Positions 1 to 8,196 of a stretch of 64,000 nucleotides of DNA are shown piece after piece. This stretch comes from an uncultured Eubacteriales bacterium (GTDB lineage: Bacteria > Bacillota > Clostridia > Oscillospirales > Oscillospiraceae). The stretch covers positions 1 to 64,000 of the forward strand of contig URDK01000004.1 of the NCBI GenBank assembly GCA_900546485.1. Reading direction: 5' to 3'. The position numbers were made by a program, and so were the translations under genes. How positions within the stretch are numbered: position 1 is the first letter of the stretch; every line of letters begins with the position of its first letter. The notes beneath the pieces were generated by a model, which did not search any database, had not been told where the DNA came from, and saw nothing but the letters and a program-made list of their open reading frames with translations.

Positions 1-197
1 TCATTTCCGCAGCGGCAAACGGCGACACAACCGCCATGTGCGCGATCTTGAAGCACTACGAGGGTTACATAGCGAAACTTTGTACCCGCACGCTGAAAGA
101 CGACGCGGGCAATACCTATTCCTATGTGGACGAGGAAATGCGTAACAGGCTGCAAGTGCGCCTTATTACCCGCACCCTTGCTTTTCATGTAGGATAA
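1..197 (+). CDS. HTH_16-type element protein, C-terminal part
   Basis: The open frame enters from the left edge and stops with TAA at 195-197. The visible residues include HYEGYIAKL, then a central YVDEEMRNRLQ segment, and end in FHVG. This matches the short helix-turn-helix family (HTH_16) found in Tn1549-like conjugative elements, whose members are usually 70-100 residues and lie among regulatory genes. The start codon is outside the window. The role is presumably DNA binding and regulation of the element; that is family knowledge and not visible in the sequence. Confidence 0.6.
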   Translation, partial: ISAAANGDTTAMCAILKHYEGYIAKLCTRTLKDDAGNTYSYVDEEMRNRLQVRLITRTLAFHVG

Positions 198-677
198 TCT
201 TTTAGCCCATGCGGGGAGCGTGTCCCCTTTCCACGCTTCCCGTTATGGGCTATTTGTCGTTCCGCAAAAGCATATCCGCTGTTGATGTGCTTTTGCAGGC
301 CGACAAAGCCTATTGTTCTTTGACAAAGAAAGCGGCCTTTGGTGCGCAGCATAACAGGCAAACGGGTACATTCCGTCTGTACCGAGCCAGTCGGCGGGTA
401 CGCCATGACAGCTTTTCCCCATAGGGGAAAAGCCGAGCGAGAACTACCGCGCCGTAAAACAGGTTTAGCAGCTTGTGGGCGACGACATACAAGGCGGCAC
501 AATGATACTCCCGCGTTGAACACCCTCAAAGTATTGCGCGGCGCACCCATAAGCATGGGCCGGGGTGAAACTCCCGTGAGGTTGCAGCTAACAACCGCCC
601 GTTTCAGCCTTATTTCTCATATCGTACAAGCCGGAGCGCATATTCTGTACTATGCCGCTAACCGGGAGGGAAAGAAG
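198..677. other. 480-base gap inside the mobile element
   Basis: I see no convincing gene here. A frame is open from 339 through to 932, but its first part is rich in Arg, His and Pro, has no ribosome-binding site and joins the next gene only because no stop intervenes. Short hairpins are possible near 562-595, for example GGTTG pairing with CAACC around a CAGCTAA loop. The segment may hold an untranslated leader for the following small gene. Confidence 0.35.
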
Positions 678-932
678 ATGATTACCAAGTTACAACTTCA
701 ACAAATGAGAAATGTTGATATTACACAGGTTGACCGCAGCACTTTGGTTGATATTCGTAATATCCATATTGACAGTTCTTTGCCAGCAGCAAAAAAAATG
801 CAAAGCTACTTGGAGCAGATCGTCAATCCGTATTGTTTTCTTTGCGGCGATACGCCCGTAAGAATACGGTTTGTCGCAGAGGATAGAACGCTAAAGCAAT
901 CATTGTGCGATTACTTTTTAAGTCTGAAATAA
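678..932 (+). CDS. DUF6870-like small element protein
   Basis: An 84-residue protein begins at ATG 678 after a GGGAGGG ribosome-binding site at 664-670. The sequence opens MITKLQLQQMRNVDITQVDR, then has a conserved-looking VDIRNIHIDSSLP stretch, and a CFLCGD Cys pair near the middle. I recognise it as the DUF6870 type that recurs in clostridial integrative elements just before the recombinase gene. No function is known to me. The frame is also open further upstream, but the strong ribosome-binding site and the family length favour this start. Confidence 0.6.
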   Translation: MITKLQLQQMRNVDITQVDRSTLVDIRNIHIDSSLPAAKKMQSYLEQIVNPYCFLCGDTPVRIRFVAEDRTLKQSLCDYFLSLK

Positions 933-965
933 CCGCCGACTTTCCCTAACTCTATGGGTAAGACC

Positions 966-994
966 TTGTGATTACGGGGCGAAAATGGTATAAT
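966..994 (+). promoter_or_regulatory. Promoter for the serine recombinase gene
   Basis: TTGTGA at 966-971 and TATAAT at 989-994 are separated by 17 bases, a sigma-70 type promoter with a perfect -10. Transcription would start near 1001 and the recombinase ATG is at 1027, with AAAGGAGG close before it. Confidence 0.6.
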
Positions 995-1026
995 TAACTC
1001 GTAATTATAGGGGGAAAGGAGGTATA

Positions 1027-2709
1027 ATGCCCCGCATACGCAAAGACAAAATGGCACGCAGTTATGCAGAGCCGTTTTGGAAAATTGGGCTATACATTCG
1101 ACTATCCAGAGAGGACGACAACGAGGACGAAAGCGAGAGTGTTATCAACCAAGAAAAGATACTCCGCGACTTTGTAGACAGCTATTTTGAGCCGGGAACC
1201 TATGTGATTGTAGACGTGTTTGCCGACGACGGATTGACAGGCACCGACACAGCGCGACCAAACTTCAAACGGCTTGAGGGCTGCATTGTCCGAAAAGAAG
1301 TAAACTGCATGATTATCAAATCCCTTGCACGCGGTTTCCGCAACCTTGCCGACCAGCAAAAGTTTTTAGAGGAGTTCATACCCATTAACGGTGCAAGGTT
1401 TATTTGCACAGGCACACCATTTATTGACACTTACGCAAATCCCCATTCTGCAAGCGGCCTTGAAGTACCTATTAGGGGAATGTTCAACGAGCAGTTTGCC
1501 GCGACCACTTCCGAAGAAATCCGCAAAACATTCAAGATGAAACGGGAGCGCGGCGAGTTCATAGGCGCGTTTGCCCCTTACGGCTACAAGAAAGACCCAA
1601 ACGACAAAAACAGCTTGATTGTAGATGAAGAAGCAGCGGAGGTTGTCAAAAGCATTTACCATTGGTTTGTCAATGAGGGGTACAGTAAAATGGGGATTGC
1701 AAAGCGGCTTAACCAAATGGGAGAGCCGAACCCCGAAGCCTATAAGAAGAAAAAAGGCTTTAAGTATAACAACCCTAATTCCGACAAAAACGATGGTTTG
1801 TGGTCTGCCAGCACGATTGTAAGGATATTGCAAAATGAAGTTTATACGGGCGTAATGGTGCAAGGCCGTAATCGCGTAATAAGCTACAAAGTACACAAGC
1901 AGATCAACGTCCCCGAAGAAGAATGGTTTGTCGTCCCCAACACACACGAAGCGATTATTGACAGGGAAACATTCGAGAAAGCGCAAGCCCTACATAAGCG
2001 CGACACAAGGACAGCCCCCGGCAAACAGGAAGTCTATCTCATGTCCGGCTTTGTCCGTTGCGCGGATTGCAAAAAGGCCATGCGGCGCAAAACCGCCCGC
2101 GATATTGCCTACTACTCTTGCCGCAGCTACACCGATAAGAAGATTTGCAGCAAACATTCTATCCGGCAAGACAAGTTGGAAAACGCGGTATTGGCAGCGT
2201 TGCAAATGCAAATTGCCCTTGTAGATCGGCTTGCAGAAGAAATTGAACGGATTAACAACGCGCCTGTTATCAACCGGGAAAGCAAGAGATTATCCCATTC
2301 CTTGAAACAGGCAGAGAAGCAGCTAAAACAGTACAATGACGCTTCCGATAGCTTGTACCTTGATTGGAAAAGCGGTGAGATTACCAAAGAGGAATACCGC
2401 CGCTTGAAAGGCAAGATTGCAGAACAGATACAACAGCTTGAAGCGAACATCTCCTATCTGAAAGAGGAAATGCAGGTAATGGCTGATGGTATCGGAACCG
2501 ACGACCCGTATCTAACCGCCTTTCTGAAATACAAAAACATTCAGAGCCTTAACCGCGGGATTATGGTTGAACTCGTAAAAGCGGTTTGGGTGCATGAGAA
2601 CGGGGAAATAACGGTTGACTTCAATTTTGCCGACGAGTACCAGCGAATTATTGATTACATCGAGAATAACCACAACGTTATCCGAGTGATTGAGAACAAG
2701 GCAATCTAA
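1027..2709 (+). CDS. Large serine recombinase (integrase/excisionase)
   Basis: This 560-residue protein integrates and excises the element by serine-mediated strand exchange. The N-terminal resolvase domain (about 20-170) contains the nucleophile Ser27 in YIRLSRED. A recombinase domain follows (about 185-310), then a zinc ribbon with Cys pairs around 345-380 (CADC and later Cys residues) and a coiled-coil region at about 395-480, the usual LSR order. The ATG is preceded by AAAGGAGG. One feature differs from the textbook resolvase pattern: the usual LSRFGRN reads LARGFRN, with both arginines kept. I believe this is a subfamily trait. Being the last gene next to the attachment site fits an integrase. 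The family is certain, the specific transposon name is not. Confidence 0.93.
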   Translation: MPRIRKDKMARSYAEPFWKIGLYIRLSREDDNEDESESVINQEKILRDFVDSYFEPGTYVIVDVFADDGLTGTDTARPNFKRLEGCIVRKEVNCMIIKSLARGFRNLADQQKFLEEFIPINGARFICTGTPFIDTYANPHSASGLEVPIRGMFNEQFAATTSEEIRKTFKMKRERGEFIGAFAPYGYKKDPNDKNSLIVDEEAAEVVKSIYHWFVNEGYSKMGIAKRLNQMGEPNPEAYKKKKGFKYNNPNSDKNDGLWSASTIVRILQNEVYTGVMVQGRNRVISYKVHKQINVPEEEWFVVPNTHEAIIDRETFEKAQALHKRDTRTAPGKQEVYLMSGFVRCADCKKAMRRKTARDIAYYSCRSYTDKKICSKHSIRQDKLENAVLAALQMQIALVDRLAEEIERINNAPVINRESKRLSHSLKQAEKQLKQYNDASDSLYLDWKSGEITKEEYRRLKGKIAEQIQQLEANISYLKEEMQVMADGIGTDDPYLTAFLKYKNIQSLNRGIMVELVKAVWVHENGEITVDFNFADEYQRIIDYIENNHNVIRVIENKAI

Positions 2710-2741
2710 CGGCTTGCCTACTCAACACAAAGGAAAATCTA

Positions 2742-3276
<535 letters not shown>

Positions 3277-3286
3277 GCATGTCAGA

Positions 3287-3316
3287 GAGGACGGCCGAAG
3301 CGCCGTCCTCATTTTA
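3287..3316 (+). terminator. Terminator after the collagen-like gene
   Basis: GAGGACGGC at 3287-3295 pairs with GCCGTCCTC at 3302-3310 around a six-base loop, followed by ATTTTA. The stem is strong but the T-run is short. Confidence 0.65.
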
Positions 3317-3332
3317 AAAGCAGGAGGGGCAA

Positions 3333-4409
3333 ATGAAAGTTTACGTCTATGCCATCTGCAAAAACGAGAGCAAGTTCGCCCTGCGCTGGATGAAGTCCAT
3401 GTCCGAAGCCGACGGTGTATATGTGCTGGACACGGGTTCGGAGGACAACACGGCGGAGCTGCTGCGCGGGGAAGGCGCTGTCGTGGAGGTGGAGGTGTTC
3501 AAGCCCTGGCGCTTTGACACGGCGCGGAACCGCTCACTGGAGATGGTACCGGAGGATGCGGATGTCTGCGTTTGTACCGACCTCGATGAGCTTTTCCACC
3601 CCGGCTGGCGCGCGCTGTTGGAGGCAGCCTGGAAGCCTGGTACTGACCGCGCCGCCTATCGCTATACCTGGAACTTCAACCCGGACGGCTCGGAGGGCTT
3701 TGTGTTCTGGCTAAACAACATGCATACCCGCCACGGCTACCGTTGGACACATCCTGTCCACGAGGTGCTTGAGCGCACCGACGGCAGGTTGACGCAGCAG
3801 ATATACATAGAAGGCATACAGCTAGACCACCGCGCCGACAACACAAAGCCGCGCAGCCAGTACCTTCCGCTTCTGGAGATGTCGGTTGCCGAATGCCCTG
3901 ACGACGACCGTAACATGCACTATTTAGGCCGCGAATACTACTTTTATCGCCGCTGGGAGGACGCAATACGCACGTTGGAACACCACCTCTCAATGCCGAG
4001 CGCGACCTGGGCAGACGAGCGCTGTGCATCCATGCGCTACATAGCCCGCTGCCAAAACGCCTTGGGCCGAACGGCTGAGGCAAAGCGCTGGCTTTGGCGG
4101 GCAATAGGTGAGGCACCGCACCTTCGTGAGCCTTATCTCGACATGGCAAAGCTGTTGTATGCGGAAAAGGACTGGGACGGCCTTGTTCACATGTGCCGCA
4201 CCGCGCTGCGCATTGATGAGCGTCCGCGGACATATATCTGCGAGGCTGAGTCCTGGGGGAGCCTGCCTTATGACTATCTGTCGCTGGGACTTTACTACAC
4301 TGGCCGTTACAAGGAGGCGCTTGAGGCTGTGCGCAAGGCGATAGAGCTAAACCCTGCTGAAGAACGCTTGCGCGAAAACGAAAAACTTATGCTTTCAGCC
4401 GCAAAATAG
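3333..4409 (+). CDS. Family 2 glycosyltransferase with C-terminal TPR repeats
   Basis: This 358-residue protein has a GT-A nucleotide-sugar binding domain in about residues 1-130. It opens with YVYAICKNES, has a DTGSEDNT turn and a CTDLDELF segment carrying the metal-binding Asp-X-Asp. The C-terminal 150 residues form helical repeats of TPR type, ending YYTGRYKEALEAVRKAIEL. There is no signal peptide, so it acts in the cytoplasm. The ATG follows AGGAGGGG. It lies directly downstream of the collagen-like gene; in C. difficile the bclA3 exosporium collagen gene has a neighbouring glycosyltransferase (sgtA) that modifies it. A role in glycosylating the neighbouring protein is therefore an inference from position. 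Confidence 0.8.
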   Translation: MKVYVYAICKNESKFALRWMKSMSEADGVYVLDTGSEDNTAELLRGEGAVVEVEVFKPWRFDTARNRSLEMVPEDADVCVCTDLDELFHPGWRALLEAAWKPGTDRAAYRYTWNFNPDGSEGFVFWLNNMHTRHGYRWTHPVHEVLERTDGRLTQQIYIEGIQLDHRADNTKPRSQYLPLLEMSVAECPDDDRNMHYLGREYYFYRRWEDAIRTLEHHLSMPSATWADERCASMRYIARCQNALGRTAEAKRWLWRAIGEAPHLREPYLDMAKLLYAEKDWDGLVHMCRTALRIDERPRTYICEAESWGSLPYDYLSLGLYYTGRYKEALEAVRKAIELNPAEERLRENEKLMLSAAK

Positions 4410-4461
4410 CCGGATGCAGTGAGCGCCGGGCGCAATAGAAGCGTCCGGCGCAAAAAAACAC

Positions 4462-4490
4462 TTGACCCTAGGGAATAAAGGTAGTAAAAT
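4462..4490 (+). promoter_or_regulatory. Promoter of the putative iron-responsive operon
   Basis: TTGACC at 4462-4467 and TAAAAT at 4485-4490 are spaced by 17 bases. Transcription would begin at about 4497, immediately before a perfect palindrome, so a bound repressor would block initiation. Confidence 0.65.
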
Positions 4491-4498
4491 ACATACAA

Positions 4499-4516
4499 GG
4501 TTAGTGGTAACTAACC
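4499..4516. promoter_or_regulatory. Iron-box-like operator 1
   Basis: GGTTAGT at 4499-4505 and ACTAACC at 4510-4516 form a perfect 7-base inverted repeat around GGTA. The half sites resemble the TTAGGTTAG-type half site recognised by DtxR/IdeR iron regulators. The palindrome sits at the predicted transcription start, and a DtxR-type gene lies at the other end of the cluster. Confidence 0.6.
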
Positions 4517-4557
4517 AATTATACTTAAATGGCGAAAGCCTATTTATTTTGAGCAAT

Positions 4558-4575
4558 AGTTAGAATAAGCTAACT
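4558..4575. promoter_or_regulatory. Iron-box-like operator 2
   Basis: AGTTAG at 4558-4563 and CTAACT at 4570-4575 form a perfect 6-base inverted repeat with a six-base centre. It shares the TTAG/CTAA core of operator 1 and lies just upstream of the ribosome-binding site, which suggests a second site for the same regulator. Confidence 0.5.
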
Positions 4576-4594
4576 CAATAGAAAGGTGATGAGC

Positions 4595-4882
4595 ATGAGC
4601 GTAGTGATCGTAGGCGGCAACGAATGCATGGCGGGACAGTACGAGAGTATCTGCCGCGAGCACGGCTGCAAAGCTAAGGTATACACAAAGCAGAACGGTT
4701 CGCTTAAGAAAAAAGTTGGAACACCGGATCTGCTGATACTTTTCATAAGTACGGTGTCGCACAAGATGGCCCTGAGTGTCATTCAGGAGGCGAAAAAGAA
4801 CAGCGTGCCCGTAGCACGGGTGCTCACAAGCAGTGGGACGGCCCTGCGCGCAGCTCTTGCCGAGCACGTTGCAACGGTCTGA
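4595..4882 (+). CDS. DUF2325 domain protein
   Basis: The protein is 95 residues from ATG 4595, chosen because GAAAGGTG at 4581-4588 is well spaced and because family members start MSVVIVGGNE; nearby GTG 4586 and ATG 4589 are too close to the ribosome-binding site. It is a small Rossmann-like domain with an early GGNECM motif and a later PDLLILFIST strand, the DUF2325 signature. The function is unknown. In clostridia the family often lies next to DUF3793 and flavodoxin genes, as here. The promoter carries two iron-box-like palindromes, so iron starvation may induce it. Confidence 0.8.
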   Translation: MSVVIVGGNECMAGQYESICREHGCKAKVYTKQNGSLKKKVGTPDLLILFISTVSHKMALSVIQEAKKNSVPVARVLTSSGTALRAALAEHVATV

Positions 4883-4890
4883 GGGGCACC

Positions 4891-5448
4891 ATGGCACCGC
4901 TGGAAAAGTACATGATAGAGCAGGGGGCTCCCACGCTTGCAAGCCTCAAGACCGGCACGCTCTTTTGCGTGGACACGGTGGAGACAGGCGAACTGCTCCG
5001 GCAGATAGGCAGATGGGACAGAAACCTTGCAGATAAGGGCATTTCAATAACACTGCTGCGCTACAACGGTCACAGGGCTTTGGTGTATATGTATCGCCGC
5101 ACGCAGCTGCAGCGCGACCTAATGGCCGTGGGGGCTGCGGAGCTGCTGAAGCAGTGCGGCTATGTGTCGATTGAGTCGGAACATGCTATTTCAAAGCTGC
5201 GCGAGCGCTTCTGTGAGGGCGGCGAGTTCCCGCATGAGATCGGCCTGTTTTTGGGCTATCCATTGTGCGATGTGCTGGGCTATATCAAGAACCGGGGCAG
5301 GAACAGCAAGCTCACCGGATGGTGGCAGGTGTATGGAGACGAACAGAGCGCTGCCCGTCAGTTCGAGCGCTTCCGCAGGTGTCGTGATATCTACTCAAGG
5401 CTCTGGAGTGAGGGTAAAACGGTGCAGCAGCTTACTGTATGCGCCTGA
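4891..5448 (+). CDS. DUF3793 family protein
   Basis: This 185-residue soluble protein begins at ATG 4891, eight bases after the DUF2325 gene stop and behind GAGGGG. Recognisable family segments are LLRYNGHRALVYMYR, PHEIGLFLGYPL and KLTGWWQVYGD. No catalytic motif or cofactor site is obvious to me. Family members are found in clostridial operons with DUF2325 proteins and flavodoxins, often under metal control, which suggests a part in iron-limited electron transfer or iron homeostasis. That role is an inference from context. Confidence 0.8.
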   Translation: MAPLEKYMIEQGAPTLASLKTGTLFCVDTVETGELLRQIGRWDRNLADKGISITLLRYNGHRALVYMYRRTQLQRDLMAVGAAELLKQCGYVSIESEHAISKLRERFCEGGEFPHEIGLFLGYPLCDVLGYIKNRGRNSKLTGWWQVYGDEQSAARQFERFRRCRDIYSRLWSEGKTVQQLTVCA

Positions 5449-5477
5449 GCAAAATTAATTGAAAAGAGGTAATAGTA

Positions 5478-5900
5478 ATGAGCAAGATCGCGGTCGTATA
5501 TTGGAGCGGCACGGGCAACACTGAGGCCATGGCCAGAAGCGTTGCGGAGGGAGCACACTCCGCTGGTGCGGAGGTAGAGGTGCTTACAGCCGCTGAATTC
5601 GGTCCGGACAAGCTGGCGGCTTATGACGCCGCTGCCTTCGGTTGCCCGGCAATGGGGGCAGAACAGCTCGAGGAGGATGAGTTCGAACCTATGTTCTCAG
5701 ACTGCAAGGCTGCGCTGAAAGGCAAGAAGATAGCACTCTTCGGCTCCTACGGTTGGGGCGACGGAGAGTGGATGCGCTCCTGGGAGGCCACCGCAAAGTC
5801 TTATGGCGCCCTCCTCGCCTGCGACAGCGTCATATGCGCCGATGCGCCTGACGCCGCGGCTAAGTCCGCCTGCGAGGCGCTGGGCAAGGTGCTGGCATAG
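5478..5900 (+). CDS. Short-chain flavodoxin
   Basis: The 140-residue protein has the FMN phosphate-binding loop SGTGNT at residues 10-15 in the opening beta strand-helix, an FGCPAMG segment near residue 55-60, and a GSYGWGDGEW segment near 93-102 that contributes to flavin binding. It is the normal length for a short-chain flavodoxin, a soluble one-electron carrier that replaces ferredoxin when iron is scarce. It is the third gene of the operon starting at 4595 and is followed by a strong terminator. The start has an AAAGAGGT ribosome-binding site. Confidence 0.92.
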   Translation: MSKIAVVYWSGTGNTEAMARSVAEGAHSAGAEVEVLTAAEFGPDKLAAYDAAAFGCPAMGAEQLEEDEFEPMFSDCKAALKGKKIALFGSYGWGDGEWMRSWEATAKSYGALLACDSVICADAPDAAAKSACEALGKVLA

Positions 5901-5935
5901 TTCGGCTGGCGCTGTGATGGCTTGCAGTAAAACAA

Positions 5936-5965
5936 AAAAGAGAGGGGAGACCCTCTCTTTTTTTA
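5936..5965 (+). terminator. Terminator after the flavodoxin gene
   Basis: AGAGAGGG at 5939-5946 pairs with CCCTCTCT at 5951-5958 around a GAGA loop, followed by a seven-base T-run. With A-residues on the other flank it may also end the converging DtxR-type transcript. Confidence 0.85.
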
Positions 5966-5972
5966 TTTTCTA

Positions 5973-6350
5973 TCAATCGTTTTTTAGGCCGGAGGACACG
6001 TGGGCCTTGAGGGCCTCAAAGGTCTCGGCGCTGATGACGTGCTCGATACGGCAGGCGTCCTCGGCTGCTACCTCCGGGCTGACGCCCATGGTTGTAAGCC
6101 AGTCTGTTATGAGTGTATGACGCTCGTATATCTTTTCGGCAATCTCCCGGCCCTTGTCGAGCAAGGTGATAAAGCCGTCCTTGTCGACCTCGATATAGCC
6201 GTTTGTTCTGAGGTTTTTCATCGCCACGCTGACGCTCGGCTTGGAGAAGGAGAGCTCGTTCGCGATGTCTATGGAACGGACGTTTCCCTGTCTGTTGTGG
6301 AGTACCAGGATGGCCTCAAGGTAGTTTTCTGCTGACTCCTGAATCTTCAA
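5973..6350 (-). CDS. DtxR/MntR-family metal-dependent regulator, iron type
   Basis: The 125-residue protein has an N-terminal winged helix (about 1-65) and a metal-binding dimerisation domain (about 66-125), without the C-terminal SH3-like domain, the length of MntR-type proteins. The metal ligands visible are Glu12, His78, Cys100, Glu103 and His104. The DACRIEHV segment has the Cys of iron sensors DtxR/IdeR where manganese sensors carry Glu, which favours iron. It starts at TTG 6350 behind GGGGTG; no in-frame ATG fits. It converges on the DUF2325-DUF3793-flavodoxin operon, whose promoter holds two matching palindromes, so it is the likely repressor. Confidence 0.85.
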   Translation of the reverse strand: MKIQESAENYLEAILVLHNRQGNVRSIDIANELSFSKPSVSVAMKNLRTNGYIEVDKDGFITLLDKGREIAEKIYERHTLITDWLTTMGVSPEVAAEDACRIEHVISAETFEALKAHVSSGLKND

Positions 6351-6433
6351 GACGATTACACCCCATTGTGTGCCTTAATTTTTCTTAATATAATACCACA
6401 TTTCGTCCGTGCATATCAAGAGCCAAAACGCGG

Positions 6434-6462
6434 TTGACAATCGGTCTGCGCCGGGATAATAT
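6434..6462 (+). promoter_or_regulatory. Promoter of tgt
   Basis: TTGACA at 6434-6439 and TAATAT at 6457-6462 are separated by 17 bases; the tgt start codon is 36 bases further on. Confidence 0.6.
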
Positions 6463-6497
6463 TCAATGAGTGAATTAGTCATAACAGGGGGAAACAA

Positions 6498-7628
6498 ATG
6501 TTCAAGGTAATAAAGACAGAAGGCCGGGCTCGGCGTGGCGAATTCACCTGTCCGCACGGCACGGTCCAGACGCCGGTGTTCATGAATGTGGGCACTCAGG
6601 GCGCGATAAAGGGCGCGCTTTCGGCGAAGGACTTGAGCGAGATCGGATGCCAGATAGAGCTTTCGAACACTTACCATCTCCATGTCCGTCCGGGGGACGA
6701 GCTAATAAAGTCGCTTGGCGGGCTGCATAAGTTCATGACCTGGGACGGGCCCATCCTCACGGACAGCGGCGGGTTTCAGATATTCTCCCTTGCTCAGCTG
6801 CGCAAAATAGGGGAGGACGGCGTGCGCTTCAATTGCCATGTCGACGGCCGCCACATCTTCATGGGTCCCGAGGAGAGCATGAGAATACAGTCCAATCTCG
6901 GCTCCGACATCGCCATGGCCTTTGATGAGTGCATCAAGATCCCCTCTCCATACGAGTACGTCAGACAGAGCTGTGACCGCACCGTTCGCTGGCTTGAGCG
7001 CTGCAAAAAGGCGCTTAATGAGTATAACTCCGAGTCTGATGCCGTGAACCCCGGTCAGGTGATCTTCGGAATCAACCAGGGCGCGGTATTCCACGACATA
7101 CGCATAGACCACATGAAGCGTATTGCAGACCTGGATCTGCCTGGGTATGCCATAGGCGGTCTCGCCGTGGGAGAGACAGCGGAGGAGATGTACGACACCA
7201 TAGAAGCCGTCGAGGAGCACATGCCAAAGGATCGCCCTCGCTATCTCATGGGCGTCGGCACCCCTGGAAACATCATTGAGTCCGTGTGGCGCGGCGTGGA
7301 CTTCTTCGACTGCGTCATGCCCGCGCGTAACGGCAGACACGGCCATCTCTTCACCTGGGAGGGCATAATAAACATCAAAAACGCCAAATACGAGCGTGAT
7401 GAGGGCCCAATAGCCCCCGGCTGCGACTGCCCTGTGTGCCGCAGGTACTCCCGCGCTTACGTGAGGCATCTTTTCAAAGCGGAGGAGATGCTGGCTATGC
7501 GCTTTGCCGTCACTCACAACCTCTGGTTCTATAACGACCTCATGCGCCGAATACGCACAGCGCTCGACGAGGGCCGCTTTGCGGAGTTCCGCGGCAGATA
7601 CTCAAAGATTTTGGATACAAGGATATAA
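6498..7628 (+). CDS. tgt: tRNA-guanine transglycosylase
   Basis: The enzyme swaps the guanine at the wobble position of GUN-anticodon tRNAs for a queuosine precursor in the cytoplasm. At 376 residues it has the normal bacterial length. The TIM-barrel motifs are TDSGGFQIFSL (about residue 89), FGINQGAVF, and FDCVMPARNGRHG with the nucleophilic Asp near 271. The zinc site CDCPVC with a later Cys/His (RHLFKAEEML) is intact near 309-340. The ATG follows AGGGGGAAAC. It precedes yajC, the frequent tgt-yajC neighbourhood. Confidence 0.96.
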   Translation: MFKVIKTEGRARRGEFTCPHGTVQTPVFMNVGTQGAIKGALSAKDLSEIGCQIELSNTYHLHVRPGDELIKSLGGLHKFMTWDGPILTDSGGFQIFSLAQLRKIGEDGVRFNCHVDGRHIFMGPEESMRIQSNLGSDIAMAFDECIKIPSPYEYVRQSCDRTVRWLERCKKALNEYNSESDAVNPGQVIFGINQGAVFHDIRIDHMKRIADLDLPGYAIGGLAVGETAEEMYDTIEAVEEHMPKDRPRYLMGVGTPGNIIESVWRGVDFFDCVMPARNGRHGHLFTWEGIINIKNAKYERDEGPIAPGCDCPVCRRYSRAYVRHLFKAEEMLAMRFAVTHNLWFYNDLMRRIRTALDEGRFAEFRGRYSKILDTRI

Positions 7629-7700
7629 TTTTCTTGCATTTAGGAGAATATGAGGTTATAATTGACACGCTGTACATTTTCTCAGGTTGGAGGTTATTAA

Positions 7701-8123
7701 ATGTTCTACAATGTCCTTACAGCAGACGCAGCTGCGACCGGCGGCCTCGGCGGAATGTCGTCGCTCCTGTTCCTGGTCATCATCTTCGTCGTCTTCTACT
7801 TCTTCCTCATTCGTCCGGAGAACAAGAGGAAAAAGAAACTCACCGAGATGCGCAACAACATCAGCATCGGCGATGAGATTGTTACCATCGGCGGCATAAT
7901 GGGTAAAGTCGTACAGGTCACCGAGGATACCATCACCTTCGAGACCGGTGAGGACCGCGTCCGCATGCAGGTCACCAAGTGGGCCATCTCCTCCAACGTC
8001 CGCGAGGAGAAGCAGCGCGCTGCGCAGGAGGCTGCCGCCAGGGCCGCCAAGAGCAAGGGCAAGAAGAACGCTGCCAAGACCTCCGGCGAGGAAAACAAAA
8101 TAGACGAGGGCAAGGGCGAATAA
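7701..8123 (+). CDS. yajC: Preprotein translocase accessory subunit YajC
   Basis: This 140-residue membrane protein has one transmembrane helix at about 18-38 (LLFLVIIFVVFYFFLI) followed directly by RPENKRKKKL and the conserved ISIGDEIVTIGGIMGKV segment, the YajC signature. It associates with SecDF/SecYEG in protein export. The C-terminal 45 residues are a charged Ala/Lys/Glu-rich tail, longer than in many homologues. The start has GGAGG well placed, and tgt lies upstream. Confidence 0.93.
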   Translation: MFYNVLTADAAATGGLGGMSSLLFLVIIFVVFYFFLIRPENKRKKKLTEMRNNISIGDEIVTIGGIMGKVVQVTEDTITFETGEDRVRMQVTKWAISSNVREEKQRAAQEAAARAAKSKGKKNAAKTSGEENKIDEGKGE

Positions 8124-8140
8124 GTCTGGGCCAAGTCATT

Positions 8141-8193
8141 AAATTCCCCCCGACGCAATAGGATGTACAAAACATCCGCGTCGGGGGGAATTT
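8141..8193 (+). terminator. Long nested hairpin between yajC and the next gene
   Basis: Positions 8141-8156 (AAATTCCCCCCGACGC) are perfectly complementary to 8178-8193. Inside the loop GGATGT at 8161-8166 pairs with ACATCC at 8172-8177. The right arm ends in TTTTAT. The same arm contains the GGGGGGA that serves as ribosome-binding site for the gene starting at 8197, so the structure could both end transcription and hide that site. Confidence 0.75.
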
Positions 8194-8196
8194 TAT

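Noticed and set aside
562..595. Structured RNA in the element gap
   Set aside because: Only short hairpins are visible and they match no RNA class I can name.
339..932. A 197-codon reading of the DUF6870-like gene
   Set aside because: The first 113 codons lack a ribosome-binding site and a natural composition; ATG 678 has GGGAGGG and fits the family length.
4423..4455. Hairpin GCGCCGG/CCGGCGC as terminator of the glycosyltransferase gene
   Set aside because: It is followed by A residues and not T on the coding strand, so it does not look like an intrinsic terminator.
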